Below, one piece after another: positions 17,431 to 25,803 of a stretch of 64,000 bases of DNA (positions are counted from its first letter, which is position 1; every line of letters starts with the position of its first letter). Under the pieces are notes generated by a model. That model ran no database searches, was not told the DNA's origin, and saw only the letters and a list, made by a program, of their open reading frames with translations. The position numbers and the translations under genes are program-made. This DNA is from Trueperaceae bacterium (GTDB lineage Bacteria; Deinococcota; Deinococci; Deinococcales; Trueperaceae), in assembly GCA_023954415.1 (NCBI GenBank), contig JAMLIB010000005.1:124001-188000 (forward strand), given 5' to 3'.

Positions 17431-18576
17431 ATGAACATCGTCGCTCTCAACGAATCCGTCTTGGGCGAGAGGCGTGCCGCTCTCACCCCCCAGGTGGTGG
17501 CGAAGCTCCTGCGCCTCGGTGCCAGCGTCTCCGTCGAGCCTGGCCTCGGTGTCCTCGCCGGTCACGGGGACGAGGAGTTCGTAGAGGCCGGAGCCAGGTT
17601 GGAACCCGACCGCGAGCGCCTGCTCCCGGCAGCCGACTTGTTGCTCACCGTCAGGCCTCCGGCGCTTGACGTGGTGGCTTCGCTGCGTGAGAGGGCTTGC
17701 GTTGCCGGCTTCCTGGACCCGTTCTTCAACCCCGAGCTGATAGAGGCATTGGCGAGGCTCGGGCTCGACTCGCTGTGCATGGAGCTCGTTCCGCGCACGA
17801 CCTACGCGCAGAAGATGGACGCGCTCTCGAGCCAGGCGAGCTTGGCCGGTTACGCCGCGGTCGTCCTCGCCGCCGAGCGTTCCGCCAAAGCCTTCCCGAT
17901 GATGAGCACGCCTGCGGGCACCATTCCGCCCGCCCGCGTGTTCGTCATAGGCGCGGGCGTGGCCGGTCTGCAGGCCATCGCGACGGCCAAGCGTCTCGGT
18001 GCCAGGGTGGAGGCGTACGACACGCGCCCCGTCGTCAAGGAGCAAGTGCAGTCGCTCGGCGCCAAGTTCGTCGAGATCGACGTCGGCGAGACGGGCCAGA
18101 CGGAGCAGGGCTACGCGAAGGAGCTGACCGTGGAGCAACTGGAGTCGCAACGCAAGCAGATGGTCAAGATATGCGCGAACTCCGACGTGATCGTCTCCAC
18201 GGCCCAGGTGTTCGGGCGCCGGGCGCCGCGCATCATCGACGAGTCGATGGTGGCCGGCATGCGCAAGGGGAGCGTGATAGTCGACATGGCCGCCGCCACC
18301 GGTGGGAACGTCGCGGGCTCCAAGCCCGGTGAGGAGGTGCTCACCGGGAACGGCGTCCTCATCGTCGGCGCGGACGACCTGCCCGCCAGGGTCGCCAAGG
18401 ACGCCAGCCAGGTGTACGCCAGCAACCTCTACCTGCTCATAGAGCACGCTTGGGACAAGGACGCCGCCGGGCTCCGCCTCGACCCGCAGGACGCCGTAGT
18501 CGGCGCGTGCCTGCTCACTGCCGGCGGCGAGGTAAGGGACGAGCGGGTGAGGGCCGCCCTGGGAGCGAACCGATGA
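17431..18576 (+). CDS. pntA: NAD(P) transhydrogenase alpha subunit, domain I (PntAA)
   Basis: A 381-residue NAD(H)-binding subunit of proton-translocating transhydrogenase, which transfers hydride from NADH to NADP+ using the proton gradient. It opens with NESVLGERRAALTPQVVAKL and contains the Rossmann motif VIGAGVAGLQAIATAKRLGA and the mobile-loop block SSQASLAGYAAV. ATG at 17431 follows a GATGAGG-like ribosome-binding site; a GTG at 17392 in frame would add 13 residues without family support. The stop overlaps the next ATG (ATGA). The split into three polypeptides (alpha-1, alpha-2, beta) is the common bacterial non-enterobacterial layout. Confidence 0.94.
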   Translation: MNIVALNESVLGERRAALTPQVVAKLLRLGASVSVEPGLGVLAGHGDEEFVEAGARLEPDRERLLPAADLLLTVRPPALDVVASLRERACVAGFLDPFFNPELIEALARLGLDSLCMELVPRTTYAQKMDALSSQASLAGYAAVVLAAERSAKAFPMMSTPAGTIPPARVFVIGAGVAGLQAIATAKRLGARVEAYDTRPVVKEQVQSLGAKFVEIDVGETGQTEQGYAKELTVEQLESQRKQMVKICANSDVIVSTAQVFGRRAPRIIDESMVAGMRKGSVIVDMAAATGGNVAGSKPGEEVLTGNGVLIVGADDLPARVAKDASQVYASNLYLLIEHAWDKDAAGLRLDPQDAVVGACLLTAGGEVRDERVRAALGANR

Positions 18577-18857
18577 TCGTGATGCTGCTGTTCATGACCT
18601 TCGTTCTAGCCGTCTTCCTCGGTGTCGAGTTGATCAACAAGGTGCCCTCACAGCTCCACACTCCGCTGATGTCGGGTTCCAACGCCATCTCGGGGATCAC
18701 CATCGTCGGGGCCATCCTGGGCACCCAGGTAGGCGGCGCGTTCGGTCAGGCGCTTGCTCTGGTCGCCATCATCGCCGCGACCGTGAACGTCGTTGGGGGC
18801 TACCTGGTCACTGACCGAATGCTCGGCATGTTCCGTGCCGGCAAGAAGGGCGAGTGA
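18573..18857 (+). CDS. NAD(P) transhydrogenase alpha subunit, membrane domain (PntAB)
   Basis: A 94-residue membrane subunit with three hydrophobic helices (MIVMLLFMTFVLAVFLGVEL, then a central helix, then a third one). It contains the family segment VPSQLHTPLMSGSNAISGIT. It forms part of the proton channel (domain II) with the beta subunit. Its ATG overlaps the end of pntA by 4 nt, and pntB follows after 6 nt, so all three are one operon. Confidence 0.93.
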   Translation: MIVMLLFMTFVLAVFLGVELINKVPSQLHTPLMSGSNAISGITIVGAILGTQVGGAFGQALALVAIIAATVNVVGGYLVTDRMLGMFRAGKKGE

Positions 18858-18863
18858 GGTCGA

Positions 18864-20231
18864 GTGACGACGGTCGTTCAGCTCCTGTACATGATCGCCG
18901 CCGTGCTGTTCATCCTCGGCCTGAAGATGCTCGGCCGCGCGCAGAGCGCCCGCCGCGGCAACTTCGTCTCCGCGGCGGGGATGCTCGTGGCAGTGATAGC
19001 CACGCTCCTCTCGTCCGGCATCGACTTCGGCATCATCCTCGCGGGCATCGCGGTAGGGGCGGCCGTAGGCGTCTACGTGGCCCGCACGGTGAAGATGACG
19101 TCGATGCCCGAGATGGTGGCGCTTCTCAACGGTACCGGGGGCGCCGCTTCGATGCTGGTCGGCTGGAACGAGTACATCCAGCGTCCCGACTCCGGGGTGG
19201 TCGCCGCCGTCTCGATCTTCGCGGCCGTGGTCGTCGGCGCCATGACTACGACGGGCTCCGTGCTCGCCTGGGCCAAGCTCTCCGAGAGGATAGACGGCAA
19301 ACCGATCAAGTTCGCCTCCCAACAGGTCGTCAACGCCGTCATCCTCGCCGCCACGCTGGTGCTTGGGCTCCTCTTCGTCATCAACCCCGCCGCCACCTAC
19401 GCGCTTCTCATCCTCTACCTCGTCCTCGGGCTAGCGCTCGGCGTGCTCGCCGTTCTGCCCATCGGCGGGGCCGACATGCCCATCGTCATCTCGCTGCTCA
19501 ACTCCTACTCCGGCGTGGCCGCCGCCGCCGCCGGCTTCGCCATCGGCAACACCGTGCTGGTCGTCGCCGGCTCGCTCGTAGGCGCGTCCGGCCTGATCCT
19601 CACTCAGATCATGTGCAAGGCCATGAACCGCTCGCTAGCGAACGTGCTGTTCAGCGGCTTCGGCTCCGGTGCCACCACTGCCGCCACCGCGGTCGCCGGT
19701 GAGATCAAGCCGATAAGCGTCGAGGACGCCTACTACGTCCTCGAGGCCGCGACCAGCGTCATCTTCGTGCCCGGTTACGGCATGGCGGTGGCCCAGGCCC
19801 AGCACGTCGTCAAGGAGCTCGCCGACCTGCTGGAGAAGAACGGCGCCGAAGTCCGCTACGTCATCCACCCGGTGGCCGGACGCATGCCGGGCCACATGAA
19901 CGTGCTGCTGGCGGAGGCCAACGTCCCCTACGAACAGCTCGTCGAGCCGGACGACGTCAACCCGGGTATGGACCTCATCGACGTCGCCGTCGTGATCGGC
20001 GCGAACGACGTCGTCAACCCTGCGGCCCGCGAGGACGAGGCGAGCCCGCTCTACGGCATGCCGATCATCGACGTCGACAGGGCGCGGACATGCTTCGTCC
20101 TCAAGCGCTCCATGAAGCCCGGCTTCTCCGGCGTCGAGAACCCGCTCTTCTACAAGCCCAACACCCGCATGCTCTTCGGCGATGCCAAGGCGTCGCTCGG
20201 TGCGCTCGTGGCGGAGTTCAAGGACGCCTGA
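18864..20231 (+). CDS. pntB: NAD(P) transhydrogenase beta subunit
   Basis: A 455-residue protein. The N-terminal two thirds contains eight to nine membrane helices (domain II proton channel), with SLLNSYSGVAAAAAGF typical of the family. The C-terminal NADP(H)-binding domain III (about 280-455) has VPGYGMAVAQAQH, IHPVAGRMPGHMNVLLAEA and VIGANDVVNPAA. The start is GTG at 18864, preceded by GTGAGGTC. Together with pntA and the small subunit it supplies NADPH at the cytoplasmic membrane, complementing the zwf-gnd operon upstream. Confidence 0.95.
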   Translation: MTTVVQLLYMIAAVLFILGLKMLGRAQSARRGNFVSAAGMLVAVIATLLSSGIDFGIILAGIAVGAAVGVYVARTVKMTSMPEMVALLNGTGGAASMLVGWNEYIQRPDSGVVAAVSIFAAVVVGAMTTTGSVLAWAKLSERIDGKPIKFASQQVVNAVILAATLVLGLLFVINPAATYALLILYLVLGLALGVLAVLPIGGADMPIVISLLNSYSGVAAAAAGFAIGNTVLVVAGSLVGASGLILTQIMCKAMNRSLANVLFSGFGSGATTAATAVAGEIKPISVEDAYYVLEAATSVIFVPGYGMAVAQAQHVVKELADLLEKNGAEVRYVIHPVAGRMPGHMNVLLAEANVPYEQLVEPDDVNPGMDLIDVAVVIGANDVVNPAAREDEASPLYGMPIIDVDRARTCFVLKRSMKPGFSGVENPLFYKPNTRMLFGDAKASLGALVAEFKDA

Positions 20232-20258
20232 CGCCTGGGCTGGCAATCGCTAAGAAAA

Positions 20259-20279
20259 GTTGACAATAGGAGACTCAAG
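20259..20279. promoter_or_regulatory. HAIR-like operator (HspR type) in the clpB promoter
   Basis: The right half ACTCAAG (20273-20279) is a perfect HAIR half-site, and the left half GTTGACA (20259-20265) matches 4 of 7. Spacing is exactly 7 nt, as in the consensus CTTGAGT-N7-ACTCAAG (11 of 14 overall). It overlaps the -35 hexamer, so a bound repressor would block transcription. Confidence 0.5.
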
Positions 20280-20289
20280 TCCATATCAT
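20260..20289 (+). promoter_or_regulatory. clpB promoter (-35 and -10), leaderless
   Basis: TTGACA at 20260-20265, an 18-bp spacer, TATCAT at 20284-20289, then 6 nt to the ATG. This is the clearest two-part promoter in the window and also demonstrates the leaderless geometry. Confidence 0.8.
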
Positions 20290-20295
20290 CTCCGT

Positions 20296-22881
20296 ATGGA
20301 CGCAGAACGCTTCACGGAAGCCGCCCTCCAGCTCGTGGCCAGCGCCCAGCAGGTGGCGCGCGCGCGTAAGAACCAGCAGGTAGGCCCGCTGCACCTGGCG
20401 GCCTCGCTCTTGGCGGACCCGGAGGGGCTGCCGAGCCGCGTCGTGCAGCGCGCGGGGGCGGACCCGGCAGCCGCCCGCGCCGCCACCGACGCCGCCCTCG
20501 CCAAGCTGCCGGTGGTGAGCGGCGCGGACGGCCAGTTCATGAGCGCGGAGCTCGGCAACACGTTCGGCCGCGCCGAGGCCCTGGCGCGCGAGTGGCAGGA
20601 CGCCTTCGTGGCCGCCGACACCCTGCTCGTCGCCTTGCGCGAGACGGGTGGCAAGCAGCTCGACTACCTCCCGGCGGCCGCCGCGCTGAAGGACGCCGCG
20701 CTGGCCATCCGCGGCGGCAAGAAGGTCGACTCGCGGAGCGCCGAGAGCACCTTCGAGGCGCTCGAGAAGTACGGCATCGACCTCACGCAGCGCGCGTTGG
20801 ACGGCAAGCTCGACCCCGTCATCGGCCGCGACGACGAGATCAGGCGCGCCGTCCAGATCCTCCTGCGGCGCACGAAGAACAACCCCGTCCTCATCGGCGA
20901 GCCGGGCGTCGGCAAGACGGCCATCGCCGAGGGGCTGGCGCTGCGCATCGTCAACAAGGACGTGCCCGAGGGCCTGCAGGACAAGCGCATCGTGCAGCTC
21001 GACATGGGCAGCCTCCTCGCCGGCGCCAAGTACCGGGGCGAGTTCGAGGAGCGGCTGAAGTCCGTCATCGAGGAGACGGCCCGCTCGGAGGGCAAGATCA
21101 TCCTCTTCATCGACGAGCTCCACACCATCGTCGGGGCGGGCAAGGCCGAGGGCGCCGTCGACGCAGGCAACATGCTCAAGCCGCCCCTGGCCCGCGGCGA
21201 GCTGCGCATGATCGGGGCGACCACGCTCGAGGAGTACCGCACCATCGAGAAGGACGCGGCGCTGGAGCGGCGCTTCCAGCCCATCTTCGTCGACGAGCCC
21301 AGCGTGGAGGAGACCATCTCCATCCTGCGCGGCATCAAGGACAAGTACGAGCTCCACCACGGGGTGGACATCACGGACCCCGCCATCATCGCCGCCGCCA
21401 CGATGGCGCACCGCTACATCTCCGACCGCCGGCTTCCCGACTCCGCCATCGACCTCATCGACGAGGCGGCCAGCCGCATCCAGGTCCTCCTCGACTCGCT
21501 GCCCGAGGAGATCGACGACCTCAGGCGCCGCAAGCTCCAGCTGGAGATCGAGCACGAGGCCCTGCGGCGCGAGTCGGACGTCGATTCGGCCGCGCGCCTC
21601 ATGCGCATCGAGGAGGAGCTGAAGGTGATGACGGACCAGATCGGCCGGGCGCAGGCCGACTGGGAGGCCGAGCGCGCCCTCCTCGAGGAGTTCGTCGCGG
21701 GCAAGGAGCGGCTCGACCAGGTCAAGACGCAGATCGAGTCCGCCGAGCGCGAGTACGACCTCGAGACAGCCGCCAAGCTCCGCTACGGCGAGCTGCCGAA
21801 GCTCGAGGCCGAGGTCAGGCGCCTGACGGAGCGGCTCGAGAACGCCAAGTACGCCCGTCTCAACGTCGGCGAGGAGGAGGTGGCGCAGGTGGTGGCGCGC
21901 GCCACGCGCATCCCCGTCGCCAGGCTACTGGAGGGCGAGCGGGAGAAGCTCCTCCACCTCGAGGACGAGCTCCACGAGCGGGTCGTCGGCCAGGACGAGG
22001 CGATCACGGCGGTCGCGGACGCCATCCGGCGCTCGCGGGCCGGGCTCGCCGACCCGCACCGACCCATCGGGTCGTTCATCTTCCTCGGGCCGACGGGCGT
22101 CGGCAAGACGGAGACCGCCAAGGCGTTGGCCGCCCAGCTCTTCGACAGCGAGGAGAAGATGATCCGGCTCGACATGTCCGAGTACATGGAGCGCCACAAC
22201 GTCGCGAAGCTCATCGGGGCCCCTCCGGGCTACGTCGGTTACGAGGAGGGCGGTCAACTCACCGAGGCCGTCAGACGCCAGCCGTACTCCGTCATCCTCC
22301 TCGACGAGATCGAGAAGGCCCACCCGGACGTCTTCAACACGCTGCTGCAGGTCCTCGACGACGGCAGGCTGACCGACGCGCAGGGCAGGACCGTCGACTT
22401 TCGCAACACGGTCGTGATCATGACGAGCAACATCGGCTCGCCGCAGATCCTGGAGGCCGGTCGCCACGGCGCCGACTACCAGCAGCTCAAGGAGACCGTC
22501 TTCAACGAGCTGCGCGCGCACTTCCGGCCCGAGTTCCTGAACCGCGTCGACGAGGTGATCGTCTTCCACGCGCTCGACCAGCGCCAGATCCGCACCATCG
22601 CGGCCCTGCAGGTGGAACGCCTCCAGCGCCGCCTTGACGAGCGCAGGGTGCGGCTGGAGCTCGCGGACAGCGCGCTCGACGAGTTGGCGCGGGTCGGCTT
22701 CGACCCCGTCTTCGGCGCGCGCCCGCTCAAGCGCGCCGTCCGCGACCACCTCGAGACCCCGCTGGCGCGCGAGATCCTGGCCGGGCGCATCGTCGACGGC
22801 GACGTCGTCGAGGTGCTGCCGGGTTCCGAGCCCGGCGCGGTGCTGCGGTTCCAGGTCGCGAAGGCGCCGGCGGCGAACTAG
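20296..22881 (+). CDS. clpB: ClpB disaggregase
   Basis: An 861-residue Hsp100 ATPase that rescues aggregated proteins with DnaK. In order: N-terminal Clp repeat domain (about 1-145), first AAA+ module with Walker A GEPGVGKT (from 201), the coiled-coil M-domain (about 400-520, many E/L/R heptads), second AAA+ module with Walker A GPTGVGKT (from 598), and a C-terminal ClpB D2-small domain. The M-domain distinguishes it from ClpA/ClpC. The long in-frame extension to a TTG at 20260 is actually the promoter. ATG 20296 is 6 nt behind the -10 box, and the promoter carries a HAIR-like repressor site, consistent with heat-shock control. Confidence 0.97.
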   Translation: MDAERFTEAALQLVASAQQVARARKNQQVGPLHLAASLLADPEGLPSRVVQRAGADPAAARAATDAALAKLPVVSGADGQFMSAELGNTFGRAEALAREWQDAFVAADTLLVALRETGGKQLDYLPAAAALKDAALAIRGGKKVDSRSAESTFEALEKYGIDLTQRALDGKLDPVIGRDDEIRRAVQILLRRTKNNPVLIGEPGVGKTAIAEGLALRIVNKDVPEGLQDKRIVQLDMGSLLAGAKYRGEFEERLKSVIEETARSEGKIILFIDELHTIVGAGKAEGAVDAGNMLKPPLARGELRMIGATTLEEYRTIEKDAALERRFQPIFVDEPSVEETISILRGIKDKYELHHGVDITDPAIIAAATMAHRYISDRRLPDSAIDLIDEAASRIQVLLDSLPEEIDDLRRRKLQLEIEHEALRRESDVDSAARLMRIEEELKVMTDQIGRAQADWEAERALLEEFVAGKERLDQVKTQIESAEREYDLETAAKLRYGELPKLEAEVRRLTERLENAKYARLNVGEEEVAQVVARATRIPVARLLEGEREKLLHLEDELHERVVGQDEAITAVADAIRRSRAGLADPHRPIGSFIFLGPTGVGKTETAKALAAQLFDSEEKMIRLDMSEYMERHNVAKLIGAPPGYVGYEEGGQLTEAVRRQPYSVILLDEIEKAHPDVFNTLLQVLDDGRLTDAQGRTVDFRNTVVIMTSNIGSPQILEAGRHGADYQQLKETVFNELRAHFRPEFLNRVDEVIVFHALDQRQIRTIAALQVERLQRRLDERRVRLELADSALDELARVGFDPVFGARPLKRAVRDHLETPLAREILAGRIVDGDVVEVLPGSEPGAVLRFQVAKAPAAN

Positions 22882-22960
22882 CCGACGGCGAGCTGACGGC
22901 AGCGAGCTAGCCGGCGGTGAACTAGCCGACAACGAACTAGCCGACGGTGAGCCAGCCACA
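22873..22960 (+). repeat. Degenerate short tandem repeats after clpB
   Basis: About five imperfect copies of a 14-18-bp unit related to GAACTAGCCGACGGTGA, beginning in the last codons of clpB and running through the 3' flank. Copies differ in length by 2-4 bp. They look like slippage products rather than a regulatory array. Confidence 0.6.
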
Positions 22961-22964
22961 GGGC

Positions 22965-22995
22965 GACGGGCCGGGCGAACTCACCCTGGCCCGTC
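22965..22995. terminator. Bidirectional terminator hairpin between clpB and sulP
   Basis: GACGGGCC (22965-22972) pairs with GGCCCGTC (22988-22995). The stem continues inward with GGG/CCC across a single-base bulge. It sits between two convergent genes and lacks a T-tract. Confidence 0.6.
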
Positions 22996-23023
22996 CGGTC
23001 CGAAGCGCGCGGGAACCGCTACT

Positions 23024-24745
23024 TCAACCGGCCGACGCCTGCCCCTCGGCGTCGGCCAGCTTCTTGGCCGCCACCTCGAGCGCGAGGTCGGTCGTCACGA
23101 AGTCGGCCTCGCCGTCCCGCGTGATCTCCTCGTACACCCCCATGCGTCTCAGCAGCGCCTTGGGCTGCGGCTGCAGACCTGAGACGAGGAGCGCGATCCC
23201 GCGGCGCGCGAGGCGGTCGTGGATGGAGCGCAGGGCCGTCACGCCCGTCGCGTCCATGACTGGCACGCGCTTGAGCCTGAGGACGACGACCTTGATGCTG
23301 TCGTCGACCTTGACGAGCTGGTCGATGAAGCGCTCGGCGGCGCCGAAGAACACGGGTCCGTCGACGCGGTAGGCGACGACGTGCTTGGTCAGCAGGCTCC
23401 GCGCCGCCTCCACGTCCTCGTCGGTGTCGTGCCGCGGCTCGCCGCCGGAGAGCGTGATGGGGTCGACGGTGAACATGTTGCTCATGCGCACGATGAAGAG
23501 GATGGCCGCGGAGACGAGCCCGACCTCGATGGCGAGGATGAGGTCGAAGAAGATGGTCACGACCATCGTGAGGATGAGCACGAAGGCGTCTGACTTCGTG
23601 CTGCGCAAGATCAGCGACGACGATTCGCGCTCCACCATGCGCACGGCCACGACCATGAGGATGCCGCCCAGGACGGCGAGCGGGACGCGCGAGGCTAGGG
23701 GCGCGAGGAAGAGGATGACGACGAGCAGCGTGAGCCCGTGGACGATGGCGGCCAGCCGCGTCCTGGCCCCGGCCCGCACGTTGACGGCGGTGCGCGCTAG
23801 GGCGGCCGTGGACGGGATGCCCCCGAAGAGGCCCGCCGCGATGTTGCCTAGGCCCTGGCCGACGAGCTCGCGATCCGGATCGTGCTTCTCCCCGACCGTC
23901 ATGCCGTCGGCCACGACCGCGCAGAGGAGGCTCTCGAGCGCCGACAGCACCGCGATGGCCAGCGCGGCGCGGCTCAGCTCCACCCAGGCCCCGCCGAAGT
24001 TGAGCTGTGGCAGGGCGGGCAAGGGCAGGGAGCGGGGTATCTCGCCGATGCGGGTCACGTCCGCGAAGGGCGCGAGCAGCGAGACGAGTGACACGACGAC
24101 GAGCGCCGCCATGCTGGCAGGGAGGAAGCCGAGCCGTTTGACGCGCCCCCAGCCGACCATGACGACGACGCTAAGGAGCGCGAGCACGACCGGTGCGACG
24201 CTCGGCGCCGCCAGGTACTCTCTGAGCGTGCGGAAGGCGATGACGACGATGCTCTCGCCGTGCGGTTGGGCCACGCCGAGCACGTTGGGGAGCTGCTGCA
24301 GGAAGATGATGATGGCGATGCCAGTGGTGAAGCCGCTGATGACCGGCCAGGGTATGAAGCGGACGTAGCGACCGACCCCGGCGACGCCCATCACGATGAG
24401 GATGAGGCCGGCGCCGATGCCGAGGATGGGCAGGGCGCCGGGCCCGTAGTGGGCAACGATGGGCAGCAGGACCGCGGTCATGGCGCCCGTCGGCCCGGTC
24501 ACCTGGAACGCCGAGCCGCCGAAGAACGCCGCCACCACGCCCGCGACGACGGCCGTGACGATGCCGGCGGTGGCGCCCGCGCCGGCCGTGACGCCGAAGC
24601 CGAGCGCCAGGGGCAGCGCGACGAACGCCACCGTGACGCCCGCGAGCACGTCGACCCGCCAGTAGCGCGGCTTGTAATCGGTGGCTTTCGGTAGGAAACG
24701 CGTGAGCTTGCTCAGGGGCCTGTTCGACTCGCTGCTGGTGAGCAC
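23024..24745 (-). CDS. SulP family anion transporter with STAS domain
   Basis: A 573-residue SLC26/SulP permease. Residues about 25-430 form 10-12 membrane helices, including the family pattern DVLAGVTVAFVALPLALGFGV near the start and GLGNIAAGLFGGIPSTAALARTAVN in the middle. The C-terminal STAS domain (about 445-555) has VVVLRLKRVPVMDATGVTALRSI. Substrates of the family include sulfate, bicarbonate and dicarboxylates; the sequence does not tell which. The start is GTG at 24745 with an AAGGAAGG ribosome-binding site about 10 nt upstream, so this gene is not leaderless. It is divergent from the PIG-L gene and convergent with clpB. Confidence 0.9.
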   Translation of the reverse strand: MLTSSESNRPLSKLTRFLPKATDYKPRYWRVDVLAGVTVAFVALPLALGFGVTAGAGATAGIVTAVVAGVVAAFFGGSAFQVTGPTGAMTAVLLPIVAHYGPGALPILGIGAGLILIVMGVAGVGRYVRFIPWPVISGFTTGIAIIIFLQQLPNVLGVAQPHGESIVVIAFRTLREYLAAPSVAPVVLALLSVVVMVGWGRVKRLGFLPASMAALVVVSLVSLLAPFADVTRIGEIPRSLPLPALPQLNFGGAWVELSRAALAIAVLSALESLLCAVVADGMTVGEKHDPDRELVGQGLGNIAAGLFGGIPSTAALARTAVNVRAGARTRLAAIVHGLTLLVVILFLAPLASRVPLAVLGGILMVVAVRMVERESSSLILRSTKSDAFVLILTMVVTIFFDLILAIEVGLVSAAILFIVRMSNMFTVDPITLSGGEPRHDTDEDVEAARSLLTKHVVAYRVDGPVFFGAAERFIDQLVKVDDSIKVVVLRLKRVPVMDATGVTALRSIHDRLARRGIALLVSGLQPQPKALLRRMGVYEEITRDGEADFVTTDLALEVAAKKLADAEGQASAG

Positions 24746-24779
24746 CGGCGGTGCACCTTCCTTGGAGGGGTCATGGCGA

Positions 24780-24804
24780 CCCGGTAGGTTCTATGTGAAC
24801 CGGG
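24780..24804. repeat. Small dyad upstream of sulP
   Basis: CCCGGT (24780-24785) and ACCGGG (24799-24804) are inverted, with a second pair GGTTC (24787-24791)/GAACC (24797-24801) inside. It lies about 35 nt before the sulP start and may be an operator or leader hairpin. Nothing ties it to a regulator. Confidence 0.3.
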
Positions 24805-24859
24805 CGCGGCATGGCGCGCCCCGTGCCAGATGATGAGCCACTTCCCGCCGCTCGGCAAG

Positions 24860-24894
24860 CCCCACGCGCCGCGCGTTTTACAACGCTCGTGGGG
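24860..24894. promoter_or_regulatory. Nested dyad just upstream of the PIG-L promoter
   Basis: Outer arms CCCCACG (24860-24866) and CGTGGGG (24888-24894) enclose an inner hairpin GCGTT (24873-24877)/AACGC (24882-24886). It ends 1 bp before the TACGCT -10 box and so covers the -35 position. This is an operator candidate. Confidence 0.4.
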
Positions 24895-24895
24895 T

Positions 24896-24901
24896 TACGC
24901 T
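24896..24901 (+). promoter_or_regulatory. PIG-L gene leaderless -10 box
   Basis: TACGCT followed by 7 nt and the ATG at 24909. Confidence 0.5.
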
Positions 24902-24908
24902 GGCCCGC

Positions 24909-25664
24909 ATGAGCGCTGACTACCTCACGGACCTCCTCCTCGTCGTGCCCCACCCGGACGACGAGGTCTTCGGCCTGGGCGCCATGCTGGCGCGCATGGC
25001 CGCCGCCGGTCGCGTCGCGACCCTGACGCTGACGCGCGGGGCGGCGGGCAGGACGCTCGGCCTCGCCACGCGCGCCGAGCTGCCGAACGTGCGCGAGCGC
25101 GAGCTCCGCGCCTCGCTCGCGGCCCTCGGTGTCCAGGACGTCACCATCCTCGACCATCAGGACTACGTGCCCGACGACGACCGCGGCATGCCGCGGCATC
25201 CGGGGCTCGCCGGGGCCGACCGCGCGGCGCTCCTGGGCGAGATCGAGGCGGTGCTGGCCCGGACGCGGCCCCGCGTACTGTTCACGTTCGCGCCCAACGG
25301 CTCCAACGGGCACCCCGACCACTGCCTCACGAGCGAGCTGACCTTCGCGGCGTTCGACCGCGCCTCCCCGCGCCCCGAGGCGCTCTACTGCTTCGCCAGC
25401 CCGCAGCCGTTCCGCGGTCCCCAGCGCGAGGGCTTCATGGCCCTGGACGAGCTGCGTAGCTTGGCGGTGCCCGTCACGCACGTCTCCGACGCTGGTGCGG
25501 AACTCACCAAGAAGCTCTCGGCCATGGCCTGTCACGAGACCCAGGCGCTCTCCGTCCTCGGCTTCATGCGTTCGAACCCCGAGCGGCTCGTCACGGAGAC
25601 CTTCCACCGGGTGTACCCGCCCGTGCCGCGCGGCGCCGCCGTGCAGAATGTGGAGACGCTCTGA
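24909..25664 (+). CDS. PIG-L/LmbE family zinc N-deacetylase
   Basis: A 251-residue LmbE-fold deacetylase. The zinc and catalytic motif PHPDDE (14-19) and the second zinc motif NGHPDH are intact, with the Rossmann-like strand DLLLVV before the first. Members remove acetyl groups from GlcNAc-type substrates, including BshB in bacillithiol and MshB in mycothiol biosynthesis. BshB is an attractive guess because some Deinococcota make bacillithiol, but no bshA or bshC lies nearby, so only the family is called. The ATG at 24909 is 7 nt behind TACGCT. It has no signal peptide and is probably cytoplasmic. Confidence 0.85.
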   Translation: MSADYLTDLLLVVPHPDDEVFGLGAMLARMAAAGRVATLTLTRGAAGRTLGLATRAELPNVRERELRASLAALGVQDVTILDHQDYVPDDDRGMPRHPGLAGADRAALLGEIEAVLARTRPRVLFTFAPNGSNGHPDHCLTSELTFAAFDRASPRPEALYCFASPQPFRGPQREGFMALDELRSLAVPVTHVSDAGAELTKKLSAMACHETQALSVLGFMRSNPERLVTETFHRVYPPVPRGAAVQNVETL

Positions 25665-25731
25665 CGGACGGCCGGGCGTCGCCACGTCGCGTCCGGCGCG
25701 GCCGCGGGGCGGTCGTCGCCATGACCCGGCG

Positions 25732-25752
25732 CCGTACAGCCGTCGTGTACGG
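25732..25752. repeat. Short inverted repeat before the TPR gene
   Basis: CCGTACA (25732-25738) and TGTACGG (25746-25752) with a 7-nt loop, perfect arms. It lies about 65 nt past the PIG-L stop and 40 nt before the TPR -10 box. It could be a terminator or an operator. Confidence 0.35.
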
Positions 25753-25792
25753 TCGATGTGGCAGAATTCGTGTCCCTGACGGGCGTGCATGG

Positions 25793-25798
25793 TAGCGT
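25793..25798 (+). promoter_or_regulatory. TPR gene leaderless -10 box
   Basis: TAGCGT followed by 5 nt and the ATG at 25804. It overlaps the first codons of an alternative start at 25789, which it therefore disfavours. Confidence 0.4.
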
Positions 25799-25803
25799 TG
25801 CGC

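Noticed and set aside
20260-20295. TTG start 12 codons upstream of clpB
   Set aside because: These bases are the -35 to -10 promoter; the ATG sits at ideal leaderless distance.
22873-22960. CRISPR-like array after clpB
   Set aside because: Copies are only 14-18 bp, irregular, without unique spacers of constant length, and no cas genes are present.
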